Assembly (NCBI GenBank): GCA_900548875.1
Contig: URMA01000091.1
Span: 1 to 12,702, forward strand
DNA from: an uncultured Porphyromonadaceae bacterium
GTDB taxonomy: Bacteria > Bacteroidota > Bacteroidia > Bacteroidales > Muribaculaceae
Reading direction: 5' to 3'
Length of the DNA stretch: 12,702 nucleotides
Shown: positions 5,807 to 12,702 of the stretch, piece after piece
Layout of the letters: each line of letters starts with the position of its first letter
Position numbering within the stretch: position 1 is the first letter of the stretch
Made by a program: the position numbers and the translations under genes
The notes under the pieces: model-generated
Database searches by the model: none
Told to the model about the DNA's origin: nothing
Seen by the model: only the letters and a program-made list of their open reading frames with translations

Positions 5807-8800
5807 CTACCTCTGCCAAATGAATTTTGTTGCAGCATCCGTACTACCGCTAACCACTTTCACGACATACACGCCTGAACCGAAACGGCTGCAGTCAATA
5901 GCGTATGCCGGAGTAAAGACGTGGGCAATGTCCATCACCTGTCCACCTGTAGATACGACGTAGACTGTTGCCGGTTCCGTCGGATTCCAGCCACTGACAG
6001 TGACCGTTCCCGCACCGCGGTCGCAAGCGACGGTCAACCCCCAGCCTTCTTCGCTGTCATAATCGACAATTTCGTCAACGCCGCTTCCGGCACCCTCACA
6101 ACGGATTGTCGCTTCGGCATATACGCCGGAACCGTCGAGAGCCGTTGCACGCACCACAACATCACCATCACCGGTTCCATTGGCTTTCAGCAGACCGTTC
6201 TGACTAATCGTGGCCAGTTCCGAACCGCTGACAATAGTCCATGCCACATTCGTGAATGTCGCCGTCTGCGGCAACACTTCCACAAAGAGGTGAAGCTGCG
6301 GCTGACCGGCCACCAGTTCCATTTCAGATTCCAGACTGCGGATATACAGCGAAGAAACGCCTACCGCCGGAAGAGCATTTGCCGTGCTGATCACATTTGA
6401 GCGCAATTCGCCGGCGGCCGAACGTGTCAGCCGTTTTTCAACCGGCACAAACGAAACGGCGTAAAGACTTTCACCCTCCGGTGCCGACAAATCCGTATAG
6501 TTCAACTGACTGCCCGCCACTTCTGCAATTTTAGCCATCGCATCGGCACTGCTTCCGCGCAAAATGGCGTATGTGTCGACCGTCAGTCCTTCATAAGCGT
6601 TCCACATCAGGTTGTAGCCGCCACCCACAGCCTTATTCAGCATTACGTGCAACGGCTTGTGGGCTACACTTTCATTGCTTTCCTGCCCGTTTTTCGCCAA
6701 AAGACGGATGACATAGCGTTCTGATTTCACTTTCGGCGACGACGAGAGGTCGAGATAACGCCCTTCGGAAACCGGAACCGTGTCGAGCACCAGATAGTTG
6801 TTGACACGTGATGTTTCCTTGCCTACCACAACACGGTCGACCAACTCAGGCATTCCTATTGCATTCCATTCCACCCGATAGACACCCAGTTCCTCATCCA
6901 CATTCACGCGGGATATTTCAGCCACCGGCATTTCGGCCACTGCGGTAACACTGCCTGTATATGTATTGCCCGTCAAGGCGTTTTCATAATACGCCACCAC
7001 TTCAAATGGACCTACCTCCCTGAACAGGAATTCGGCAATGGAATCGCCACGATTATAGCTGATTTCCACCTTGTCGCTTTCACTGCGAAAACCACAATCC
7101 ATTGTCAAATCAGAGAACACTGCAGGCACACGCACTTTCAGCGGAGCATTGGCAAGCACTTCCGCAGGCATTTCAAAGGTGACATCCGCAGCATTGACAA
7201 CCGTCACAGCCGAACGCATTTGCAGATTCCCGGCCTTCAGTGTAATCTGTTTCACACCGTCGGTCGTCCATTTGGCAACAAACGTACCGTTGCCCTTGTC
7301 TGTCACCAGCGTACCGCCGTCAAGCTCTACCGAATAGCTGCCGGCCGCCGTACCCACATACTTCAATTCAACTTCTTTTCCGACCGCCACTTTTTCCGGC
7401 GCATCAACATAGCCGTCCGCCGAAATGGTCACCTCTACCGGTGCCGTCAGCGGAGAAACCGCATTCATCAAGTCAATGGCCTGCACCTGCACTTCATAAG
7501 TGACATCGGCTTCCAGACAGCTGAGTGGAACGATTCGCTGAGGTGTCGTACCATATATATAATTGGAAACAATCGTTGCCTTATCGTTCAGTGCATTCAT
7601 CGGAGAAATGACGAAACTGCCCGCTCCGGTTGTGCCTTTCTTTTTGACACTGAGGTTATAGCGCATCTGTACGCTCGGAGTATGGTCGTCGGCGGCATCG
7701 CTCCACGTTACGAGCAATCCCTCTTTCGTTTGACGCGCCATCACATTTTCCGGTTTTGCTGGTGCCTGATTGTCGTTATTGCCGACTGTTATACTGCTGC
7801 CGGTCTGCGGATAACGTCCCTCGGCAATCGGAAGGAACGGTTCTGTTTCCGTCGTCGGCAAGTTGACGAAATCCACCTCGAAATTCGGATAGAACAGCAT
7901 GGCCAATCCCCGATCCGTTTCCGACATCACATTGTCGCCGCTAATGGAGAACATTACATCCTGATAGCCGTTATTGTCCCAATCCCTCAATCGCCAAGAC
8001 GACTTGAGAGTAAAATCATAGTCTCCCTTCAACGGTATTTCAATGTATTCCGTTGCCGGCCATTGTTCCTCAGGAACACCCGGAACGATTCTAAGCAAAT
8101 GGCTTTGCGTATCTATTACCGCCAAATCCACCCAACCGTCGTTGTTCAAGTCGGCAAGGACATGATCGCCCATATCACTCCGCCCTCCATACGTTGTCGG
8201 ATACTTGAAAATAAGCTGCGGATCAGCATAGTTGTGCATGGCCGTTGAATCCTTCACCAGCACATAAATTTCCCAATCTTCCGAACCACGTTGCGGCACT
8301 GACAGCAAATCGGGAAAACCGTCGCGGTTGACATCGAAGAAATTGTCCAACTTGAAATCTTTCGCCGACACATAGGACAGATTGTCGCCAACATTTAACA
8401 ACAGCTTGTTATAAAGGAAATCCACGTTTTCCGGACAACCGTCATTGTTGGTATCCAGCAGAAAATCGCCCAATTCTAAAACCTTTGCTGTTTTATCGTC
8501 AATTGTCAAGTCCTTCAATTCATATTCAAAATCCAAATCCGCATCACCGGTGTTCAGAAACACATTACCCTTCGTTTCATCCGTCAAGAAATCGAGGTAT
8601 CCGTCCTTGTTGAAATCGAACAACGCTGTTGGTCTATTCGTCAAATCCGAATTGAAGGTTTTGGCCACCAAAGTGAAATTTCCCGTTCCGTCGTTTGTAT
8701 ACATTTTGTCGGCAAATGCGTCGGCATAGCCGTCGTTGTTGAAATCGGCACAGACTGCATAATGTACGGAGCTGCCGGAAGTCTGGATTGTTCCATACGG

Positions 8801-11461
8801 CAGCACCGTAATTTCCTTGTTTTCAGCCACCAGTTGCTTTCCGCCGGATTCCACCACAAGCCCAAGCGTTTTATTGCCGGCACTGCTGAACACGACCTGC
8901 ACGCGCGAACCTTCATCCTTAATGACAGTACCGCCGCCTACGTTCCACACATATTTGGCTTCCGGACGGGCCACCGTTTCCAGACACAACGTGTCGGCTG
9001 TGGTGATACGGTTATGGCTGGCCGTGAATGTCGCCTCATCAACATCATGCTCATAAACGAACTCTTCCGACCACGGGCCGCCTAATCCTCCGGCATCGAT
9101 GGCCTGAACGGAAATGTAATACGTAGTGCCCGGTACCAGCCGAGCCGGATTGAACAGTGTAGTCAGGTTTCTTCCCATATTACCTTCGCGCAAGGTCCGG
9201 CGACGGCCGTCGGCGAGAGATGCCGCACAGAGCACATCCCCCTTGCCCGGAGCCGTGCCTATACGCAGTTCGTATGTCAAATCGCAGGCTGACGTTTCCG
9301 TATCTTCACCGGCAGTCCACTGGATACGCACACGTCCCGAACGGCTGTCGTAATAAGCCGTAGGTTTCTCCATTGCTTTCGGTGCCGTATTTGTGTTTTC
9401 CTCAATTTTGGAAAAGGTAGTGCCGTCGTTATTAAAATAGACATAGTCCATCAATCCGTCATTATCGAAATCGCCGACCACAAAACGGCGCAAATTTTCA
9501 TCGAAATCGGCATTTGTTTTCTGTAAAAGAACCGAGGCAGAAGCCGTAAAGTCGTCGGCAATGTCAATTCGGTAAATTCCATAGTCGGCATTTTCAGTCG
9601 CTCCAAAAATTTCATACAGCCCGTCGCCGTCAATATCCAGACAATCGCCAAACTTGAGTTCCTCTGCAAAGGCAACTTCCTTCTTCTTGAACACACCGTT
9701 GCCGTCATTCCGATAAAACATCAGGAAACTGTAACCGCTTTCGGATGTGTAATCCATCGGCATAAGAATGTCAATGTCGCCGTCACGGTCAAAATCCCGA
9801 CAATACACATTGGAAATAACACCGTTGGTTACCAGCGTTTTGGAAGTATACTTCCCGTCGCTGTCATACATCATCAAATAGACGGTCTTCGCATCCTCGT
9901 CAAACAGCACGTAATCAAGTATGCCGTTACCGTCCAAATCACACTGGAAAACCCGTCCGATTTCGGAGCTGACATAATAATTGTTGTCGCTCAGATAGTA
10001 CATGATACCTTTTTCCCCGACCAGTTCCGGCATTCCGTCCTTTGTCAAGTCGGCAACCAATGAAATGGTGTTGAACGACGGAGCAGAACCGTCAATCATC
10101 CATCCCTGATCCAACGACGGCAAATTGTTCAGCCAGTTTCCGTCGCTTTCTGCCTGCACGGTGTAGACGTCCTCCTTATTATTGGTCAGATTGAACCTGT
10201 TTTTCACAAATGTGCCGTCGGACAGCTGACGGTAGGCCACCGACTTGTCGTCGTGTGCCAACAGGTCGAGACGTCCGTCATTGTCATAGTCGGCGATGGT
10301 CAGGAATTTCGGGAGATCCATTTTCTCAAAACTATAGTCCGCCCCCAGTTTATAAGTGTTCACACAGTCCAAAGCCACGACAGGATTCCCGGAATTGTCA
10401 AGGTCTACTACTCTGTAACAAGGATCGGTCAACGACTGGGATGTAAACTTCACTTCCTGCTGTATTTTGTTGTTTTCAAACAGATAGAAAGTCTTGTCCC
10501 AAGCCCCGGTTTTGGCAACGAATCCCATTTTCCCGTCGCCATTAAAATCATAGAACAAATCCGCCACTGAAAAGAAATCCATCGCATAGGTAGTCGACTT
10601 CAATCCGCCACCCACCACTTTGTCGGGCCACACCTTTCCCGCTTCATATTTAAACTCGGCAATATCATCCGGCAAGTTCAACGTGCCAATCCATTTGGCA
10701 TCTTTCGGATAGCCGCCTGTCGGAGAAGCGTTTACCACATTTATCTCTGCATTGGCGAACGCATTTCCGAAGATATCCTTATAGTTGGCCACCTCCAATT
10801 TACGGGAAGCAAAAACGCCTCCAACCAGGCAGTCGAAGTCCGGGCTTTCCATCTCAACCGCACTGCTACTGAATATCGGTTGGGCTATATTTTTCACTTT
10901 TTCTGTCAATCGGATATTGGCAATTCCATCGTGACGGTTGTCGCTGAAAGTCACATACGGACAATCGATCGTCAAGTTTCCCACATTCAGGAAAGAGGAT
11001 ACATAGCCATTCGAACTTTCATATCCCTGTCTCAATGTGACTCCGCTACCCGAAATAGTCAGGTTGTCAACATTCATGTCGGAAAGGGTAACACTCACCA
11101 ATATCTTATTTTTATCGCTAAATTGCTGGAACTCGGCCGGCGTATAGGAAAATTCGCCGCCCATTTCGATGGTTTTCACCGCATTGCAGGCAATCAAATT
11201 GACATAGGTACTATTGGACGAAGTCTTCACGCCCGTCACCTTGTCGTTGTTTTCCAACGAAATACCAGCCACGGCATAGGCTTCACCATCGTAATAAAGC
11301 GTGTCGGGAACGACACAGACACCCTCGCCATGATAAGCCACTGCAACCACATGGCTACGACCGGAGAAGGTATACTCAAAATCGCCTTGAACTATCGCCC
11401 ATGCCGGCAATACCCCCGCTATCGACAAAAGGATTAGAAAGAGAGAAACAAATTTTTTCAT
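5807..11461 (-). CDS. Giant secreted FG-GAP propeller / FN3 protein with T9SS-type tail
   Basis: An 1884-residue secreted protein. The start is placed at the ATG at 11461 because MKKFVSLFLILLSIAGVLPAWA is a clean signal peptide. An earlier in-frame ATG (11515) would add 18 residues in front of it. Order: an N-terminal beta-rich region resembling the start of BspA-like proteins (VVPDTLYYDGEAYAVAGI), ~25-290. Then a first FG-GAP/VCBS propeller with eight D-x-D-x-D-G-like loops (305-~680), an FN3 domain (~693-806) and a PKD/Ig-like segment (~807-890). A second propeller has six such loops (906-~1175), followed by FN3 (~1233-1347) and several Ig/PKD/FN3-like domains (~1350-1695). The end is a BIG2-type Ig domain (~1701-1790) and a Por-secretion-type C-terminal sorting domain (~1800-1884, ending TKFIWQR). 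The loops should bind calcium. T9SS export to the cell surface is inferred from the tail. No catalytic motif was seen, so adhesion or matrix/glycan binding is the best guess. The gene follows a two-component pair on the same strand. Confidence 0.92.
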   Translation of the reverse strand: MKKFVSLFLILLSIAGVLPAWAIVQGDFEYTFSGRSHVVAVAYHGEGVCVVPDTLYYDGEAYAVAGISLENNDKVTGVKTSSNSTYVNLIACNAVKTIEMGGEFSYTPAEFQQFSDKNKILVSVTLSDMNVDNLTISGSGVTLRQGYESSNGYVSSFLNVGNLTIDCPYVTFSDNRHDGIANIRLTEKVKNIAQPIFSSSAVEMESPDFDCLVGGVFASRKLEVANYKDIFGNAFANAEINVVNASPTGGYPKDAKWIGTLNLPDDIAEFKYEAGKVWPDKVVGGGLKSTTYAMDFFSVADLFYDFNGDGKMGFVAKTGAWDKTFYLFENNKIQQEVKFTSQSLTDPCYRVVDLDNSGNPVVALDCVNTYKLGADYSFEKMDLPKFLTIADYDNDGRLDLLAHDDKSVAYRQLSDGTFVKNRFNLTNNKEDVYTVQAESDGNWLNNLPSLDQGWMIDGSAPSFNTISLVADLTKDGMPELVGEKGIMYYLSDNNYYVSSEIGRVFQCDLDGNGILDYVLFDEDAKTVYLMMYDSDGKYTSKTLVTNGVISNVYCRDFDRDGDIDILMPMDYTSESGYSFLMFYRNDGNGVFKKKEVAFAEELKFGDCLDIDGDGLYEIFGATENADYGIYRIDIADDFTASASVLLQKTNADFDENLRRFVVGDFDNDGLMDYVYFNNDGTTFSKIEENTNTAPKAMEKPTAYYDSRSGRVRIQWTAGEDTETSACDLTYELRIGTAPGKGDVLCAASLADGRRRTLREGNMGRNLTTLFNPARLVPGTTYYISVQAIDAGGLGGPWSEEFVYEHDVDEATFTASHNRITTADTLCLETVARPEAKYVWNVGGGTVIKDEGSRVQVVFSSAGNKTLGLVVESGGKQLVAENKEITVLPYGTIQTSGSSVHYAVCADFNNDGYADAFADKMYTNDGTGNFTLVAKTFNSDLTNRPTALFDFNKDGYLDFLTDETKGNVFLNTGDADLDFEYELKDLTIDDKTAKVLELGDFLLDTNNDGCPENVDFLYNKLLLNVGDNLSYVSAKDFKLDNFFDVNRDGFPDLLSVPQRGSEDWEIYVLVKDSTAMHNYADPQLIFKYPTTYGGRSDMGDHVLADLNNDGWVDLAVIDTQSHLLRIVPGVPEEQWPATEYIEIPLKGDYDFTLKSSWRLRDWDNNGYQDVMFSISGDNVMSETDRGLAMLFYPNFEVDFVNLPTTETEPFLPIAEGRYPQTGSSITVGNNDNQAPAKPENVMARQTKEGLLVTWSDAADDHTPSVQMRYNLSVKKKGTTGAGSFVISPMNALNDKATIVSNYIYGTTPQRIVPLSCLEADVTYEVQVQAIDLMNAVSPLTAPVEVTISADGYVDAPEKVAVGKEVELKYVGTAAGSYSVELDGGTLVTDKGNGTFVAKWTTDGVKQITLKAGNLQMRSAVTVVNAADVTFEMPAEVLANAPLKVRVPAVFSDLTMDCGFRSESDKVEISYNRGDSIAEFLFREVGPFEVVAYYENALTGNTYTGSVTAVAEMPVAEISRVNVDEELGVYRVEWNAIGMPELVDRVVVGKETSRVNNYLVLDTVPVSEGRYLDLSSSPKVKSERYVIRLLAKNGQESNESVAHKPLHVMLNKAVGGGYNLMWNAYEGLTVDTYAILRGSSADAMAKIAEVAGSQLNYTDLSAPEGESLYAVSFVPVEKRLTRSAAGELRSNVISTANALPAVGVSSLYIRSLESEMELVAGQPQLHLFVEVLPQTATFTNVAWTIVSGSELATISQNGLLKANGTGDGDVVVRATALDGSGVYAEATIRCEGAGSGVDEIVDYDSEEGWGLTVACDRGAGTVTVSGWNPTEPATVYVVSTGGQVMDIAHVFTPAYAIDCSRFGSGVYVVKVVSGSTDAATKFIWQR
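7952..8746 (-). repeat. Coding repeats: second FG-GAP propeller (six loops)
   Basis: Six calcium-loop motifs recur across residues ~906-1170 of the giant protein: DFNNDGYADAF, DFNKDGYLDFL, DTNNDGCPENV, DVNRDGFPDLL, DLNNDGWVDLA and DWDNNGYQDVM. The form D-x-(D/N)-x-(D/N)-G-x-x-(D/E) is typical of FG-GAP/VCBS blades. The repeats have diverged in DNA sequence, so this is an old protein-level array rather than a recent tandem duplication. Confidence 0.8.
9422..10549 (-). repeat. Coding repeats: first FG-GAP propeller (eight loops)
   Basis: Eight loop motifs recur across residues ~305-680: DFNGDGKMGF, DLDNSGNPVV, DYDNDGRLDLL, DLTKDGMPELV, DLDGNGILDYV, DFDRDGDIDIL, DIDGDGLYEIF and DFDNDGLMDYV. Most keep the calcium-ligating acidic positions; the second is degenerate. 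The count fits one seven- or eight-bladed propeller. Confidence 0.8.
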
Positions 11462-11518
11462 ATAAGGTAGTGTTTTAATTTGATATTCAGCAACGGTTAA
11501 TGCATGAACTGCCAATAC

Positions 11519-11546
11519 TGTCGGTACCCCTTAAACCGGACCGACA
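11519..11546. promoter_or_regulatory. Inverted repeat TGTCGGT-N14-ACCGACA near start site
   Basis: Perfect 7-bp arms at 11519-11525 and 11540-11546 flank 14 bases. They cover the predicted transcription start (~11543) of the giant protein gene. It may be an operator, or a hairpin at the 5' end of the ~80-base leader. GTAGTGT/ACACTAC arms (11467-11473 and 11544-11550) could compete with it. Confidence 0.4.
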
Positions 11547-11549
11547 CTA

Positions 11550-11584
11550 CAAATATATTTCTTAACTTTTACAACCGCATCAAA
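11550..11584 (-). promoter_or_regulatory. Putative promoter of the giant secreted protein gene
   Basis: Minus-strand TATATTTG (11557-11550) matches the Bacteroidota -7 box. TTTG (11584-11581) lies 23 bases upstream, slightly longer than the usual 19-21 spacing. A weak -33 fit is common at activator-dependent promoters and agrees with an upstream regulator site at 11619-11634. The predicted leader is about 80 bases. Confidence 0.55.
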
Positions 11585-11618
11585 CTGGCCGCACAAATAT
11601 CACATAACTACCTAATTT

Positions 11619-11634
11619 CTACGGATTTCCGTAG
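11619..11634. promoter_or_regulatory. 16-bp dyad CTACGGATTTCCGTAG, likely NarL-type operator
   Basis: The sequence is a perfect inverted repeat of the heptamer CTACGGA with a 2-base centre. This is the 7-2-7 layout bound by NarL-family response regulator dimers. It lies 12 bases past the stop of the NarL-type regulator gene. It sits about 80 bases upstream of the predicted start of the giant protein gene, a typical activator distance. As RNA it would be a 6-bp hairpin, but no U-run follows, so a terminator is less likely. That this regulator binds it is inference. Confidence 0.6.
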
Positions 11635-11646
11635 CTATTCACAACA

Positions 11647-12273
11647 TTAGACAAGCATCAGCCCTCGCTCAACGGCCTTCATCATCAGCTCGGCCATGTT
11701 GGCCGCTCCTAGACGGCGGAAAAGCCGCTTGCGGTGAAATTCCACGGTATTTTCGGCAATAAACAGTTCTTCGGCAATATCTTTGGAGCTCTGTCCCTTT
11801 GCCAAACCTTTCAAAATGCCCAGTTCCCGGTCCGACGGCACTACCTCCTGTTCACAGGAGCGGCAGAATGCTTCAAACTGCCGGCTGTAATAGCAGTCGC
11901 CTTCGAGCACGGCCCCAACAGCCAAAAGCAAATCGCGCACATTGTCGCTTTTCAGCACAATACCGTCGGCTCCGCTTTCCATCAGCTGTTTGACTACCCA
12001 CATTTCATCGTGCATCGTATGGAAAACAAAAGCCGCATCGGGCTGCTTCTCCCGCAAGGCTTCCATCAGTTTCAGTCCCGACATGTCGGGCAGTTCCACA
12101 TCCAGCACAAAGACCTGAAACGAATGCTGTTGTGCCTTTTTCAATGCCTCGGCCCCATTGTTGGCCTGCTCCACTTTCACTGTCGGCATTGCCGTTGTCA
12201 GCAACACGCTAACGCCATGCGACACAATCGGATGATCGTCCACTACCAGTATGCAAATATTCTTATCCATCAT
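11647..12273 (-). CDS. NarL/LuxR-family response regulator
   Basis: A 208-residue two-component transcription factor. The receiver domain (~5-122) has the acidic pair Asp12-Asp13 and the phospho-acceptor Asp58 (FVLDVELPDMSG). It also has switch Thr86 (FHTMHDE) and the conserved Lys108 (GIVLKSD). The GerE/LuxR helix-turn-helix (~146-208) reads PSDRELGILKGLAKGQSSKDIAEEL as two adjoining helices, and the recognition helix is AENTVEFHRKRLFRRLGA. All key residues are present, so it should be phosphorylated and dimerise on DNA. The start is taken at the ATG at 12273, 2 bases after the kinase stop; the adjacent ATG at 12270 is equally possible. A longer reading from 12336 would overlap the kinase and add residues foreign to the family. 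It is co-transcribed with the upstream kinase. The downstream dyad and promoter suggest the giant secreted protein as a target. Confidence 0.95.
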   Translation of the reverse strand: MMDKNICILVVDDHPIVSHGVSVLLTTAMPTVKVEQANNGAEALKKAQQHSFQVFVLDVELPDMSGLKLMEALREKQPDAAFVFHTMHDEMWVVKQLMESGADGIVLKSDNVRDLLLAVGAVLEGDCYYSRQFEAFCRSCEQEVVPSDRELGILKGLAKGQSSKDIAEELFIAENTVEFHRKRLFRRLGAANMAELMMKAVERGLMLV

Positions 12274-12275
12274 GT

Positions 12276-12702
12276 TCAATTCAGATTTAAAGTGACTGTC
12301 AGCCGGGAGCCGGAATCGTCCAGACACCACTGGCATTCAGCGCCGATGCTATCGGCACGGTCTTTTATTGTGCGGAGTCCGATGCCTTCTTTTCCGCGAT
12401 TCTTTTCATTGATACCATTGTCGCCGATAACCAGCGTCAGGCGGCCGTTTTCCTTTTCCAGTCGGACAGTGGCAAGCGTAGCATTCGAATGCTTCACGAT
12501 ATTCGACATGGCCTCCTGCGTAATACGGAAATACTCATACGCCACTTGCGACGGAATCTGTGCCCACCCCTCGCCTTTCGCCTCAAATTCCACACGGAGA
12601 GTTTCGGGAACGGCAAGATGCTCCACGTAGTCAGCCAGCATTTCTTCCAGGTCGACATTGGAAAACGAGGGCGGCATCAGTTCGTGGGAAATGTTGCGGA
12701 GC
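12276..12702 (-). CDS. Sensor histidine kinase, C-terminal part (cut by window)
   Basis: The last ~141 residues of a NarL-partner histidine kinase; the gene continues beyond the right edge. The first visible residues (LRNISHELMPPSF) are the second half of a HisKA_3 dimerisation domain. The phosphorylated His and sensor region lie outside. The HATPase_c domain is complete: N box EYFRITQEAMSNIVKHSNA, D-x-G motif DNGIN, and G box GIGLRTIKDRADSIGA. It ends with strands DSGSRLTVTLNLN. It should autophosphorylate with ATP and pass phosphate to the response regulator that starts 2 bases after its stop. The reading frame stays open through the edge, so an internal Met at 12677 is not the start. The input signal cannot be judged. 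Confidence 0.92.
   Translation of the reverse strand, partial: LRNISHELMPPSFSNVDLEEMLADYVEHLAVPETLRVEFEAKGEGWAQIPSQVAYEYFRITQEAMSNIVKHSNATLATVRLEKENGRLTLVIGDNGINEKNRGKEGIGLRTIKDRADSIGAECQWCLDDSGSRLTVTLNLN

Noticed and set aside
7952..10549. CRISPR-like or tandem DNA repeats in the giant gene
   Set aside because: Similarity is at the protein level (calcium loops) with variable spacing; there are no identical DNA repeats or regular spacers.
11462..11515. Longer N-terminus for the giant protein (18 extra residues from ATG at 11515)
   Set aside because: It would place a polar stretch before a clean signal peptide and falls in the predicted leader; the ATG at 11461 fits an exported protein.
11619..11634. 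Dyad after the response-regulator gene as a terminator
   Set aside because: The stem is only 6 bp as RNA and is followed by AAATTAGG, with no U-run; its 7-2-7 symmetry suits an operator better.
12274..12336. Longer response-regulator start at 12336
   Set aside because: It overlaps the kinase's last ~20 codons and adds residues not found before the receiver domain; ATGs at 12273/12270 directly precede DKNICILVVDD.

Overview
The window looks like chromosomal DNA from a member of the order Bacteroidales (phylum Bacteroidota). Four things point there. The promoters match the Bacteroidota pattern TTG-N19-23-TAnnTTTG rather than the sigma70 hexamers. Starts lack clear Shine-Dalgarno sequences. A glycine-lipid type acyltransferase pair (GlsA/GlsB-like) is present. 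A giant secreted protein ends in what looks like a type IX secretion (T9SS) sorting domain. The sorting domain argues mildly against a typical gut Bacteroides species, which generally lack T9SS; genus cannot be fixed from this sequence.

Every supported gene is on the minus strand, so the transcriptional order runs from high to low coordinates. At the right edge are the end of a sensor histidine kinase (12276-12702, cut by the window) and, 2 bases later, a NarL/LuxR-type response regulator (11647-12273). A 16-bp perfect dyad with 7-2-7 architecture (11619-11634) lies just past the regulator gene. Then come a Bacteroidota-type promoter and an 1884-residue secreted, multidomain, calcium-motif-rich propeller protein (5807-11461). 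The layout suggests the two-component pair controls the giant protein. That gene ends in a structured 3' UTR and an intrinsic terminator (5657-5687).

Next is a separate operon with its own promoter (5587-5617): glsA-like O-acyltransferase (4726-5553), glsB-like N-acyltransferase (3722-4729), a Wzi-family outer-membrane barrel (2171-3715) and a small lipocalin-like lipoprotein (1746-2174). These four genes are joined by an ATGA overlap, a 6-bp gap and a second ATGA overlap, so they are probably co-translated. A perfect 10-bp inverted repeat covers the promoter -7 box and likely start site. The first two genes should make N-acyl / O-acyl glycine lipids in the inner membrane. The tight coupling to an outer-membrane barrel and a lipoprotein suggests an unrecognised envelope step for these lipids; this is inference.

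The last gene is tyrS (390-1682), with its own promoter at 1713-1744 and a strong intrinsic terminator at 327-365. Bases 1-326 hold no supportable gene, but contain a 14-bp perfect palindrome and two larger imperfect inverted repeats.
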